Origin: JAJRRA01 sp048636595
Lineage (GTDB): Bacteria; Pseudomonadota; Gammaproteobacteria; Xanthomonadales; SZUA-36
Length of the DNA: 19,504 nt
Direction of reading: 5' to 3'
Assembly: GCA_048636595.1 (NCBI GenBank)
Contig: JAIVWI010000038.1
Span: 1 to 19,504, forward strand
In this document: in pieces, positions 7,157 through 15,940 of the stretch
Layout: every line of letters starts with the position of its first letter
Numbering within the stretch: position 1 is the first letter of the stretch
Program-made: the position numbers and the translations under genes
Notes under the pieces: generated by a model
What the model was told of the DNA's origin: nothing
The model's database searches: none
The model's input: the letters and a program-made list of their open reading frames with translations, nothing else

Positions 7157-8410
7157 TCAGGCCTTTACAGCGTCCCGGACAGCCTCGAGTGATGGCTCGA
7201 TTAGTTGCGGCTCGCCGGCGACGGACCGGGCGTTGGTGATGTCTTTGAGGCCACTGCCGGTAACGATGCACACAATTAGCTCATCTGCGGCGATTCGTTC
7301 CTCCCGGACCATTCGTTTTACGGCGGCCCATGGCGTTGCGGCGGCCGGTTCGGGGAAGACGCCGGCAGTACTGGCCATCTCGGGGATGGCTGCCAGGATT
7401 TCCTGGTCCGGAACGGTCACCGCTTCACCGCCGGACTGGATGACAGCTTTCACGGCGGCCAGGCCGTCACGCGGCTGGTCGACGGAAATCGAGTCGGCGA
7501 TGGTGGATGCCTCCACTTCCTGAACTTCCACGGTGGACCAGTCCACAGCTGGATTGTTGTTGCTGCGAATCCGGCGAATGGTTTTGCTGATTGCATCGCT
7601 GCCCTCTGACTGGGCGCAGTCAATTTTTGGCATTTGATCGATCAGGCCCACCGCCTTCAGATCACACCAGCCTTTCCAGACAGCACTGAGTATATTGCCA
7701 TCCCCGGTGGGCACCACCACCCGGTCTGGCGCCCGCCCGCCCAGGTCCTGCCAGATCTCGTAGGCGCAGGTTTTCTTGCCTTCGCGGGTGAAGGCGTTGT
7801 AGCCGGTACTGCGGTTGAACCAGCCAAATTCATCGGAGGCGGCCAGGCAGAGGTCATAGGCATCGTCGTAGTTGCCCTGTACCGCGAGTACGCGGGCGCC
7901 GAATGCGAGCATCTGGGTGAGTTTTGCCGTGGGCGCGCTGGCCGGCACGAAGACCACGGCGCTCAGACCGGTGGCGGCAGCCAGGCAGGCCAGCGAAGAG
8001 CCGGCATTGCCGGTGCTGGCGACAGAGATCACGCCAGCGCCGATATCCAGGGCGCGTGCAACTGCCACCGCGCTGGCCCGGTCCTTGAGCGAAGCGCTGG
8101 GGTTCAGCGTTTCGTCCTTGAGATACAGCTTGCGCAACCCGGCCAATTCGCCCAGGCGGGGCGCAGGATACAGCGGCGTGCCGCCTACCCGGAGGGGAAA
8201 GGGCGATCGGGGCTGTTGCAGCGGCAATAGTGCTGAAAAGCGGAACAGGTCCTGGCAGCCACCAGGGAATTTTCCGTCTATTTCCTTTGCCGCTGCGGCA
8301 TAGTCATAGGTGATGTCGAGGTTGCCGCCGCAGGCGGGGCACAGGAAACCGTCAAAGTCCGCCGCTTGTGTCGCGGAGCAGGCCATACACCGGTATCCGT
8401 TCATGTTCAT
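7157..8410 (-). CDS. PLP-dependent threonine-synthase-like enzyme (possible YgeX substitute)
   Basis: Fold-type II PLP enzyme of the threonine synthase family, 417 aa. An N-terminal zinc ribbon (C8/C11 and C24/C27) precedes the catalytic part, where SASLKDR contains the Schiff-base K109, STGNAGSS (132-139) binds the substrate carboxylate, and PTGDGNIL (234-241) is the phosphate-cradling glycine loop. It is the last gene of the purine-type block, 34 bases after ygeW. In E. coli that position holds YgeX (2,3-diaminopropionate ammonia-lyase), another fold-type II PLP enzyme but without a zinc ribbon. From context it may perform the same elimination. Ordinary threonine synthase is the alternative, but no hom or thrB gene is nearby. 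The start follows GGGGAC; ATG codons two positions apart leave it uncertain by two residues. Confidence 0.85.
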   Translation of the reverse strand: MNMNGYRCMACSATQAADFDGFLCPACGGNLDITYDYAAAAKEIDGKFPGGCQDLFRFSALLPLQQPRSPFPLRVGGTPLYPAPRLGELAGLRKLYLKDETLNPSASLKDRASAVAVARALDIGAGVISVASTGNAGSSLACLAAATGLSAVVFVPASAPTAKLTQMLAFGARVLAVQGNYDDAYDLCLAASDEFGWFNRSTGYNAFTREGKKTCAYEIWQDLGGRAPDRVVVPTGDGNILSAVWKGWCDLKAVGLIDQMPKIDCAQSEGSDAISKTIRRIRSNNNPAVDWSTVEVQEVEASTIADSISVDQPRDGLAAVKAVIQSGGEAVTVPDQEILAAIPEMASTAGVFPEPAAATPWAAVKRMVREERIAADELIVCIVTGSGLKDITNARSVAGEPQLIEPSLEAVRDAVKA

Positions 8411-8444
8411 GTCATGCGTCCCCGACTCCCATAAAATTCCTGGC

Positions 8445-9446
8445 CTACATGGTCAAAGCCATCAGGGCCTTGGCTGTGTGCATCCGGTTTTCGGCCTCGG
8501 GATAGACACGCGACTGCGGTCCGTCGATCACCGCATCAGTCACTTCGCTGCCGCGGTCCGCCGGCAGGCAGTGCATGTAAATCGACTGTTGTTTAGCACG
8601 CGCCATCATTGCTTCGTCGCAGATCCAGTGCCGGTACTGCCCGGCAACCTTCATCGCCTCCTCTGGATTGCCGAACAGGGCTTCCGGGCCCCAACTCTTG
8701 GGATACACGATGTCAGCGTCGGCAAAGGCCTCTTCCATGCTGTCCACCACCTCGAAGGCGCCGCCGGAGTTTGCGGCGTTCTCACGCGCCAGGCGCATGG
8801 GTTCTTCCATCAGGGTGTATTCCGGTGGATGGGCCAGCGTCACATTCATGCCGTAACGGGTCATCAGCATGATTAACCCCTGTGGCACGGACATTGGCTT
8901 GACGTAGCTCGGAGCGTAGGCCCAGGAGACGGCGATTTTCAGGTCGCGCAGGTCCTTGCCGAACTCCTCGCGAATGGTCATCAGGTCGGCCAGTGTCTGG
9001 CAGGGGTGGTCTACGTCGCACTGCATATTGATGACCGGAACTTTGGCCCATTCGGCTACGTCCCGCATGTAGGTTTGCCCTTCGCCGGGTACCGTGTCGT
9101 GGCGGATGGCGATGCCGTGACCGTAGCCGGAGAGAATGATGCCCATGTCTTTGGGGCTTTCGCCATGCGCGATCTGCGAAGTCTCGGAATCGATGAAGTG
9201 TCCATGGCCGCCGAGCTGTGTAATTCCGGCTTCGAAGGAATTGCGGGTGCGGGTGGATTTGTCGAAAAAGATCAGGAAAATCGTCTTGTGCGGCAGGTGC
9301 AGTGTCTGCACGCCGCCTTTGAATTCCTTTTTAAGCTGCTCCGCGGTATCCAGCGCGAGTTCAATCTCCTCGTTGGACCAGTCCTGGGTCATCAGCCAGT
9401 CGCGGCCCTTCATGCGGTTGGCTATCGCCTGTGCTTCCTGAATCAT
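8445..9446 (-). CDS. ygeW: YgeW-type carbamoyltransferase
   Basis: Aspartate/ornithine carbamoyltransferase superfamily, 333 aa. The carbamoyl-phosphate loop STRTR (64-68), HPCQ (147-150) and HCLP (292-295) are intact. YgeW-specific stretches are visible: SQIAHGES (90-97), WAYAPSYVKPMSVPQG (175-190), IVYPKSW (246-252). E. coli YgeW is a knotted transcarbamylase of about 396 aa thought to act in diaminopropionate/ureido metabolism, probably phosphorolysing a ureido acid to carbamoyl phosphate. This one is about 60 residues shorter: it lacks the insertion between the IVYPKSW and CDEAMM segments and has a compact, OTC-like C-terminus (ENRMHTAKALM). Substrate preference may therefore differ. AAGGAG lies six bases before the ATG. 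It follows ygeY by 23 bases. Confidence 0.88.
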   Translation of the reverse strand: MIQEAQAIANRMKGRDWLMTQDWSNEEIELALDTAEQLKKEFKGGVQTLHLPHKTIFLIFFDKSTRTRNSFEAGITQLGGHGHFIDSETSQIAHGESPKDMGIILSGYGHGIAIRHDTVPGEGQTYMRDVAEWAKVPVINMQCDVDHPCQTLADLMTIREEFGKDLRDLKIAVSWAYAPSYVKPMSVPQGLIMLMTRYGMNVTLAHPPEYTLMEEPMRLARENAANSGGAFEVVDSMEEAFADADIVYPKSWGPEALFGNPEEAMKVAGQYRHWICDEAMMARAKQQSIYMHCLPADRGSEVTDAVIDGPQSRVYPEAENRMHTAKALMALTM

Positions 9447-9469
9447 TTTTTTCTCCTTGTTACTGGCCT

Positions 9470-10669
9470 TTATTCCTGTGCGAAGGTCTCTACGAGGGCT
9501 GCATAGAAGGCAGCGCAGCGTACCAGGTGTTCAATTTCGACCTGCTCATTCGGGGCGTGGGCAAAGTGTTCGTGACCGGGGCCGAAGCCGATGGATGGGA
9601 TGCCGTGCATGCCGGAGGTGGCGACACCGTTGGTACTGAAGGTCCAGAATCCTGTTTCGGGTTCACCCCCGAATGCCGCCCGGTAGGCGGACTGCGCGGC
9701 CTCCATCGCGGGGTCGTCTTCAGCAACCTCCCAGGTCGGGTAGTACTTGCGGGTGGGGTAGGTCAGCCCGGTGTGGCTGGGTACTGCATAGTCCAGTACG
9801 GTCACCGTGGCTTCAGCGGCCTGAACTGCCGGCAGGGCGAGAATTTCCGCTACTGATGTCTCCTCGGTTTCGCCCACGGTGAGACGGCGATCGAGGTGAA
9901 TTGTGCAGCCGTCAGCCACTGCGCACAGGCTGGGTGAGGTGGAACGGATTTCGCTGATGGTCACCGTGCCCTTGCCCAGCGGTTCATGCGGTTCAAGCCG
10001 TTGATTGAGTTGCTCGATGTCGGCGATGATCCCCGCCATTTTATAGACCGCGTTGACACCGCGCTCCGGCGCCGATCCGTGGCAGGAGATACCGGAGGTA
10101 TGGACTTCCATCTCCATCCTTCCGCGGTGCCCGCGGTAAATGCGCAGGCTGGTCGGTTCGGTGATCACGACCAGGTCGGGCCGCAAACCGTCTTCGTTGA
10201 CGATGTACTGCCAGCACAGGCCGTCGCAGTCTTCTTCCTGTACGGTTGCGGTCACGTACAGCGTGACATTATCCGGGATGCCGGATTTCATTAGCAGCGC
10301 GCCCGCGTAAACGCTCGAGGCGACTCCGCCTTTCATGTCGCTGGCGCCGCGGCCGTAGAGAATTCCGTCCTCGATGTCCCCTGAGAAGGGATCACGGTCC
10401 CATAGCGATAGTTCGCCGACATCAACCGTGTCCACATGACCATCCAGCGCGATTACACGTGGCCCCGAGCCGATCCGCCCCAGCAGGTTGCCCATCGGGT
10501 CCACGGTGACTTCGTCGAAACCGAGTTTCAGCATTTCCTGGCGGATTCGCTCGATCACGGCGCCTTCTTCGGAACTCAGTGACGGGGTGCGGATGATGTC
10601 CTGCATGAATTTCGCCAGGTCTGATTCGATTTCCTTCGCGGCGGTGTAATAGCTACTGCTGATCTGCAT
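9470..10669 (-). CDS. ygeY: YgeY-type M20 family metallohydrolase
   Basis: Zinc-dependent M20 amidohydrolase/peptidase, 399 aa from the ATG at 10669, close to the length of E. coli YgeY (about 403). Metal ligands are in place: H78/D80 (GHVDTVD), D111 (GASDMKGG), E145/E146 (VQEED), E171 (TEPT) and H371 (AHAPNE). Long stretches match YgeY, notably QEEDCDGLCWQYI and SCHGSAPERG. In purine-type clusters YgeY is proposed to hydrolyse a ureido or carbamoyl derivative of diaminopropionate. A GTG at 10705 overlapping the xdhD-like stop (GTGA) would add 12 polar residues. I prefer the ATG because AGGA lies 10 bases upstream and the length fits, but coupling through the GTG is possible. Confidence 0.9.
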   Translation of the reverse strand: MQISSSYYTAAKEIESDLAKFMQDIIRTPSLSSEEGAVIERIRQEMLKLGFDEVTVDPMGNLLGRIGSGPRVIALDGHVDTVDVGELSLWDRDPFSGDIEDGILYGRGASDMKGGVASSVYAGALLMKSGIPDNVTLYVTATVQEEDCDGLCWQYIVNEDGLRPDLVVITEPTSLRIYRGHRGRMEMEVHTSGISCHGSAPERGVNAVYKMAGIIADIEQLNQRLEPHEPLGKGTVTISEIRSTSPSLCAVADGCTIHLDRRLTVGETEETSVAEILALPAVQAAEATVTVLDYAVPSHTGLTYPTRKYYPTWEVAEDDPAMEAAQSAYRAAFGGEPETGFWTFSTNGVATSGMHGIPSIGFGPGHEHFAHAPNEQVEIEHLVRCAAFYAALVETFAQE

Positions 10670-10701
10670 GTTGTTGTTTTCCTGAATGTTGGATTCCCGA
10701 T

Positions 10702-13632
10702 TCACAGTTCACCCCCCAGGGTGACTGCGGGAATCGGCTCACGGTCGCCCCATCCCAGTTCGATTTCCGGTGTCCCGCTGCGCATAGCCCGCAGCAGTTC
10801 GTCCTGATCAACCGGCAGGCTGCGTACGCGCACACCGGTAGCGCGGTAAATTGCATTGGTGATGGCGGCGCTGGTGGGAATGCTTGGCAATTCCCCGACG
10901 CCCTTGGCCCCCCAGGGTCCGGTGGAGGTTTCGTGTTCCACGATATGCGAGATGATTTTCGGCGTGTGCTTGATGCCGGGCATCTTGTATCGCGCCATCA
11001 CGCTGGTCCAGGGCTCACCCTGTTCCTGGATGTAGTGTTCGGTGAGTGCGTAGCCGATGCACATCACGATGCCGCCTTCGACCTGGCCTTCCAGCGTCAA
11101 CGGGTTGATGGCGCGGCCGACATCGTGGGCGGCGATTACCTTGTTGACCTGGACTTTGCCGGTGCGCGTGTCGATCTCGCACAGCACGGCCTGGGCACAG
11201 AAGCCGAAGGCGAAGTGCATGTCGCCGCCGGTGCCCAGTGGCTGGGTTTTTGGCGCCCAGTATTCGTACTCTGCCACGGTCGGTATGCCGGATTTTGCAG
11301 CTTGCTTGATCGCATTATTCAGGTTCACGACTTTATTGTTGCTGCTGAATTGACCTGCGGTGAAGCTTACCTCTCCGGGTGCGCAATTCAGTAGCCTGGC
11401 TGCCGCTGGCGCAAGTTGTTCTATCAAAGTTCGGGTCGCATGCCGGGCGGCGTTACCGCTGACAAAAGTCTGGCGGCTGGCCGTGGTCGGCCCGCCATCG
11501 GGGCAATGGTCGGTGTCGCCGAGCAACACATTAACGCGACTGGCGGGAATTCCCAGTTCCTCCGCCACGCAGGCAGCGAGCACGGCTGGCAGGCCCTGGC
11601 CCATCTCTGCCGAGGAAGTCCGTACTTCAGCGCGAACACCATTGCTGGCATTACTGCCAGAACCATTATCGGAACCATCATCGGTATGGGTCCAAACCTG
11701 GACCTGGGCTGCAGCCTTGTCCGGCGCACCGCCACCGAGACCGGTGTTTTTGTAGCCAATCGCCAGACCCCAGGCAAAACGCCGGTGGCCTTCCTCCCAG
11801 GTCCAGCGGAAATCGCCGTCACGCATGTCGTGATCGACCCGGTCGATGCACTCGTTCAGCCCGACGCTTTCCCGCATTAACTGGCCGGTAGCGGTCACTG
11901 AGCCTACTTCCAGTGCGTTCATGCGGCGGAATTCCACCGCATCAAAGCCCAGTTCATCGGCGAGAATATCCATGTTGCTTTCCACCGCGAAACAGCTTTG
12001 GGAGACCCCGAAGCCGCGGAAGGCGCCACAGGGCGCGTTGTTGGTGTAAGCGGCGAAGCAGTCTACCTTCACGTGTGGTACATCATAGGGGCCGGATGCA
12101 TGAGTGGTTGCGCGGGTGAGTACTTTCTCACTGAGACTGGCATAAGCACCGCCATCGCCGTACAGCGTGGCCTCGACCGCGGTGAGCTTGCCATCCCGGG
12201 TGGCGCCGGTGCGGATGCGGATGACCGTGGCGTGCCGCTTGGGATGGAACAACAGGCTTTCCTGGCGCGAGTAGAGCATTTTCACCGGTCGCTGCGTTAC
12301 CTCTGCAAGCAAGGCGACGTGAGCCTGTCCCGCGACGTCCTCTTTACCGCCAAAGCCGCCGCCCATCAGCGTGGCGATGACGCGCACCTGGCCGGGTTCT
12401 TTTCCCAGGGCGGCGGCGGCCTGGTCCCGGTCCAGGTAGGGAATCTGGCTGCCGACGTAGATCGAGGTCTTGTCGTGGATCGCGGTCTCGCCGCGTGGTG
12501 CATCACGGTCACAAGCCCCGCCAAAGTCAGCGGGGTTGTAAGCGGCGGGTACGCCGATGGCGCATTCCGGTTCAAGGAACATGTGCTCGGTGGTGGGTGT
12601 GCGATAGGTCCTGTCAACGATCACGTCCGCCTCTTTGAGGCCGGTTTCGATATCTCCCTTGTTCACCTTGATGTGCTTCAGAAGGTTGCCGTCGGGATGG
12701 TCCTCGTGCAGCAACGGCGCACCCGGCCGGATCGCCTCCATCGCGTCGGTAACTACGGGCAGCACCTCGTACTCAACCTGGATCAGGTCAACTGCCCGGG
12801 CGGCGATATTTTCGGTGTCGGCGGCAACGATCGCCACCGCATCACCGGCATAACGCACCTTGTCGCCGCACAGCACCGGCCAGTCAAGAGTCACGATGCC
12901 GTGCAGGTTCCGCCCGGGAACATCTTCGTGGGTCAGCACGGCCCGCACACCGGGCAGGGCGAGTGCTGCTTCAGTATCGATTGAGCGGATCCGTGCGTGG
13001 GGTATGCCGGCCCTCAGAGTTCGCGCATACAACATGCCCGGGAATTGGTAGTCGTCCGTGAACTTCGCCTGGCCGCGGATCTTGGCCAGGGCATCCGGGT
13101 TGGGCTGCGCCTTGCCGATTTCATGACCGGCAGCACGGGTGAGCGGGATATAGGGTGGGACGTCCTGGCCTGCTGCCTGCTGGATGGCGTTGATGATGCT
13201 CTGGTAGCCGGTGCAACGGCAATAGGTGTCCTTCAGCGCGATCTTGATGTCGCCCTCGGTGACCTCTTCGCCCGCAGCGTGTTTTTCATCCAGCAAGGCC
13301 TTTGATGTCATGATCAGGCCGGATGTGCAGATGCCGCACTGTACCGCGCCGTGATCCAGGAATGCCTGCTGCAAGGGATGCAGAGTGTCATCTTCAGAAA
13401 GGCCTTCGATGGTCTCCACGCTGGCGCCCTGCGCCTTGAAAGCGGGGTAGGTGCAACTGACCACCGGCGTGCCGTCGACCAGCACGGTGCAGATGCCGCA
13501 CTCGGCCTCGTTGCAGCCGATTTTCGTACCGGTCAGGCCCAGATCCTCGCGGATGACCTCGGACAGGAAGCGCGACTCCGGTACGTCCAGGCTAACGGCC
13601 TGCCCGTTTACTGTCATTTGCAGGCGGCTCAC
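10702..13632 (-). CDS. XdhD-like molybdenum hydroxylase, [2Fe-2S] and molybdopterin subunits fused
   Basis: Xanthine-dehydrogenase-family hydroxylase of 976 aa. Residues 1-155 carry two [2Fe-2S] sites (C40/C45/C48/C60 and C99/C102/C138/C140). Residues from about 180 are the Mo-binding part, with GGGFGGKE (424-431), CGAFRGFG (535-542), EMGQG (676-680) and GAKGVGE ending in the catalytic Glu914. The electron chain to FAD is completed by the preceding gene. E. coli XdhD has the same fusion, but as I recall its Fe-S cysteines are degenerate, whereas here all eight are present. A Ser/Gly/Asn/Asp-rich insert lies at 648-665. The GTG start overlaps the FAD-subunit stop and has AAGGAG seven bases upstream. 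Purine hydroxylation is the contextual guess; aldehyde or N-heterocycle substrates are alternatives. Confidence 0.88.
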   Translation of the reverse strand: MSRLQMTVNGQAVSLDVPESRFLSEVIREDLGLTGTKIGCNEAECGICTVLVDGTPVVSCTYPAFKAQGASVETIEGLSEDDTLHPLQQAFLDHGAVQCGICTSGLIMTSKALLDEKHAAGEEVTEGDIKIALKDTYCRCTGYQSIINAIQQAAGQDVPPYIPLTRAAGHEIGKAQPNPDALAKIRGQAKFTDDYQFPGMLYARTLRAGIPHARIRSIDTEAALALPGVRAVLTHEDVPGRNLHGIVTLDWPVLCGDKVRYAGDAVAIVAADTENIAARAVDLIQVEYEVLPVVTDAMEAIRPGAPLLHEDHPDGNLLKHIKVNKGDIETGLKEADVIVDRTYRTPTTEHMFLEPECAIGVPAAYNPADFGGACDRDAPRGETAIHDKTSIYVGSQIPYLDRDQAAAALGKEPGQVRVIATLMGGGFGGKEDVAGQAHVALLAEVTQRPVKMLYSRQESLLFHPKRHATVIRIRTGATRDGKLTAVEATLYGDGGAYASLSEKVLTRATTHASGPYDVPHVKVDCFAAYTNNAPCGAFRGFGVSQSCFAVESNMDILADELGFDAVEFRRMNALEVGSVTATGQLMRESVGLNECIDRVDHDMRDGDFRWTWEEGHRRFAWGLAIGYKNTGLGGGAPDKAAAQVQVWTHTDDGSDNGSGSNASNGVRAEVRTSSAEMGQGLPAVLAACVAEELGIPASRVNVLLGDTDHCPDGGPTTASRQTFVSGNAARHATRTLIEQLAPAAARLLNCAPGEVSFTAGQFSSNNKVVNLNNAIKQAAKSGIPTVAEYEYWAPKTQPLGTGGDMHFAFGFCAQAVLCEIDTRTGKVQVNKVIAAHDVGRAINPLTLEGQVEGGIVMCIGYALTEHYIQEQGEPWTSVMARYKMPGIKHTPKIISHIVEHETSTGPWGAKGVGELPSIPTSAAITNAIYRATGVRVRSLPVDQDELLRAMRSGTPEIELGWGDREPIPAVTLGGEL

Positions 13633-14513
13633 AGGCCGACTCCTTCCGGCACGGCGTGGCCGCTGCGGGCCCGTTCGGCAGCACGGGCGAGGATTAACGG
13701 CAATTGCGTGCGGATCATTTGCACCCGGTATTCCTGCGTTGCCCGGTACTTGCTGGTGCGCAGCGTTACCGAGTCCAGTACGGCTTCTGCCGCCTGTTCG
13801 AACTGCTCTGTCACGGCCGGTCCACCGGTGAGCACCTCCATTGCCGCTTCGGCCAGGTACGGAACGGGACCGGCGGGTCCGAGGCTGACGCGCGCCGCGG
13901 TGATGATGTCGCTGTCATCCAGTTGCAGTCGCACCGCCATCGAGATCATCGGCAAGGCCACGCCTTGCGGGCGCATGACGCGGGTGAAGGCCGAAGCTTC
14001 GCGCGGTCCGGTGGGCCGGAAACGCAGCCGTGTCAACAGGGCCCGGTGATGGTCAATTGCGCTTTTGCCAGGCCCCAGGAAGGCATCCTGCAAGGCCATC
14101 CAGTTGCTGCCGTTGGCATCAGCGACCTCGATTTCCCCGCCGAGGGCCAGCAAACCGATGGTGCCGTCGCCTGCCGGCAGGGCATGCGCCACGTTGCCGG
14201 CCAGGGTGGCCACGTTACGCACCTGTGGGCCGCCGATGACGCCGCAACCTTCCACCAGGCAGGTGCCGTGACGGATGATGTCTTCATGGTTCACAATCTG
14301 TGTGTGCGTTACAGCGCAGCCAATGGTGATGTGCTCATCATCCATTGTGATGCGGTCGAGTCCGGCGATGCGCGACGAATCCACCATGGCCTCCACCGCC
14401 GGGCGCAGTCCCTGCTGGATTTCGAGCAACAGGTCGGTGCCGCCGCCGATCACCTGGGCGCGCCCGTCGTAGTGATTGAGCCATTGAACCGCTTCCTCGA
14501 TGGTGTGCGGCAT
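13629..14513 (-). CDS. Xanthine dehydrogenase FAD-binding subunit (CoxM/YgfM-like)
   Basis: FAD subunit that passes electrons from the Mo-hydroxylase to NAD(P) or another acceptor. From the ATG at 14513 it has 294 aa. VIGGGTDLLL and IGGPQVRNVATLAGN with ALPAGDG are the two flavin-binding loops of the CoxM family; a CO-dehydrogenase-flavoprotein C-terminal domain follows. The true start is unclear. The family normally begins some ten residues before the YHMPHTIEEA motif, and the only Shine-Dalgarno (GAGGA, about 14545-14549) points to an ATC at 14540, a non-canonical start. A far-upstream ATG at 14636 would overlap ssnA by 65 bases and has no ribosome binding site. It overlaps the next gene by GTGA. 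Confidence 0.85.
   Translation of the reverse strand: MPHTIEEAVQWLNHYDGRAQVIGGGTDLLLEIQQGLRPAVEAMVDSSRIAGLDRITMDDEHITIGCAVTHTQIVNHEDIIRHGTCLVEGCGVIGGPQVRNVATLAGNVAHALPAGDGTIGLLALGGEIEVADANGSNWMALQDAFLGPGKSAIDHHRALLTRLRFRPTGPREASAFTRVMRPQGVALPMISMAVRLQLDDSDIITAARVSLGPAGPVPYLAEAAMEVLTGGPAVTEQFEQAAEAVLDSVTLRTSKYRATQEYRVQMIRTQLPLILARAAERARSGHAVPEGVGL
13640..13645 (-). promoter_or_regulatory. Ribosome binding site fixing a GTG start
   Basis: AAGGAG lies seven bases upstream of the GTG at 13632, inside the end of the FAD-subunit gene. It supports initiation at GTG (overlapping the upstream TGA) over the ATG five codons later, which has no such site. Confidence 0.75.
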
Positions 14514-14571
14514 ATGGTAGTTGTTCCAGCAAATTCTGATAAATAATTCCTCGCGTGATTTCAATCCTGAT

Positions 14572-15894
14572 TTAGTGAATCCGGCTCCAGATGCGCGGCG
14601 CCCGTTCCGCGCAGCGGGCGCGGATGGCCTCTTCATCCAGGTGCGGCAGGCGGCCTTCGTCCACGATCACCCGGCCGCGCGCAATCGTCGTGCGGATCCG
14701 CGCAAAACTCAAGCCAAAAAGCAGGTGTCCGTACAACGTGTCAGCGTTCAACGGTGTAAATGGCACATATTCCGGAATCATGATGTCGGCCAGTTGTCCC
14801 GCCGCCAGCGCACCGCGCGGCTCGCGGAACAGGCGGTTGGCAATGGTCCGGTTATTCTCCAGCAGGATCTGGCAGGCCTCGCCAAAGGCCATGGTCGGGT
14901 CCTTGTGTTCGCTGCGCTGGTGCAGGTACATGGCGCGGGCCTGGGAGATCAGGTGTGAGGACATGCCGTCTGTGCCGACCCCGACGGTGACGCCGTGTTT
15001 CAGAAAATCCAGGATCGGCGACACGTTGAGCCCGTTGTTCATGTTGGATTCGGGATTATTCACCAGCATCGAATCGGTGGAGCTCAGCAGGTCCATTTCG
15101 CGGGGGTCGAACAGGCTGCCGTGCACGAAAATGGTTTTCTCGCCAGGGATGCCAAAATCCACCAGGCAATCCATGATTCCCTTGCCGTAGCGTTCCATCG
15201 TGAGCCGCACATCGATCTCGTCCTCGGCCACGTGGATGTGGAAACCGGTTTCCAGTGCATGCCCGGAATCGGCGCAACGCTGCAGCGTTTTGGCGCCCAG
15301 TGTCATCAGTGCGTGCATGCCAAACAGGGCGGCCATCTGGCCGTCAGTGGATTCGTGGCACTTGCGAATCCAGCGTTCATTTTCTTCTATTCCTTCTCCC
15401 TCGCGGTTGCGGTCCGACACCTCGTAACTGAGACAACCGCTTAATCCCACGTCCCTGAACGCCCGTTCGACCTGGTCAAGACTGCCGTCAACGCAGGATG
15501 GGGAGGCGTGGTGGTCGATTATCGTGGTGCAACCAGCCCGGGCGGCATCCATCAGGGCAAGCAGAGCGGAGTAATAGACGTCCTCGGAATCCAGCGCCAT
15601 GTCGAGTTTCCACCACAGCTTCTTCAGAATCTCCTCGAAGTTCCGGGGCGGCGAACCCGGCGGGGTAAAACCGCGCGCGAAGGTGGAATAAAGATGATGA
15701 TGGGCGTTGATCAGGCCCGGCATGACGACGTTGCCGCGGGCATCTATGGTACGGTCCGCCGTGCGTTTGACGGTGGATGATTCACCGACCTCGACGATGT
15801 ACTTGTCCTCAATGTATACGCTGCCGTCGTCGATGAAGCGGTTGGCTTCATCGAGCGTCACCAGGTGTGCGTTGGTGATCAGCAGGGAACTCAT
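14572..15894 (-). CDS. ssnA: SsnA-type amidohydrolase (aminohydrolase)
   Basis: Metal-dependent amidohydrolase-superfamily enzyme of the cytosine deaminase/guanine deaminase type, 440 aa, the length of E. coli SsnA. Metal and catalytic residues: NAHHH with H65 and H67, HIHVAE with H221 and E224, FVHGS with H258, and VGTDG with D309. It probably deaminates or opens a purine-derived ring in the cytoplasm. It sits between ygfK and the FAD subunit exactly as in the E. coli cluster. GGAGA lies eight bases before the ATG. A 15-bp palindrome lies 31 bases upstream of the start, so this gene probably heads its own transcription unit reading through to the genes at lower coordinates. Confidence 0.9.
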   Translation of the reverse strand: MSSLLITNAHLVTLDEANRFIDDGSVYIEDKYIVEVGESSTVKRTADRTIDARGNVVMPGLINAHHHLYSTFARGFTPPGSPPRNFEEILKKLWWKLDMALDSEDVYYSALLALMDAARAGCTTIIDHHASPSCVDGSLDQVERAFRDVGLSGCLSYEVSDRNREGEGIEENERWIRKCHESTDGQMAALFGMHALMTLGAKTLQRCADSGHALETGFHIHVAEDEIDVRLTMERYGKGIMDCLVDFGIPGEKTIFVHGSLFDPREMDLLSSTDSMLVNNPESNMNNGLNVSPILDFLKHGVTVGVGTDGMSSHLISQARAMYLHQRSEHKDPTMAFGEACQILLENNRTIANRLFREPRGALAAGQLADIMIPEYVPFTPLNADTLYGHLLFGLSFARIRTTIARGRVIVDEGRLPHLDEEAIRARCAERAPRIWSRIH

Positions 15895-15925
15895 CTTTGT
15901 TCTCTCCGAATATAGTTCAGCTTTT

Positions 15926-15940
15926 AGAATGATTCATTCT
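15926..15940. promoter_or_regulatory. Perfect palindrome upstream of ssnA, candidate operator
   Basis: AGAATGATTCATTCT is a perfect odd palindrome (7-bp arms around one base) centred 39 bases before the ssnA ATG, in an AT-rich stretch. On the minus strand TATATT lies between it and the Shine-Dalgarno sequence, but no convincing -35/-10 pair can be assigned. A regulator-binding site is the natural reading; the regulator is not in this window. Confidence 0.45.

Noticed and set aside
11998..12984. 328-codon plus-strand frame opposite the Mo-hydroxylase gene
   Set aside because: Shadow of the well-supported minus-strand gene; no motif or ribosome binding site.
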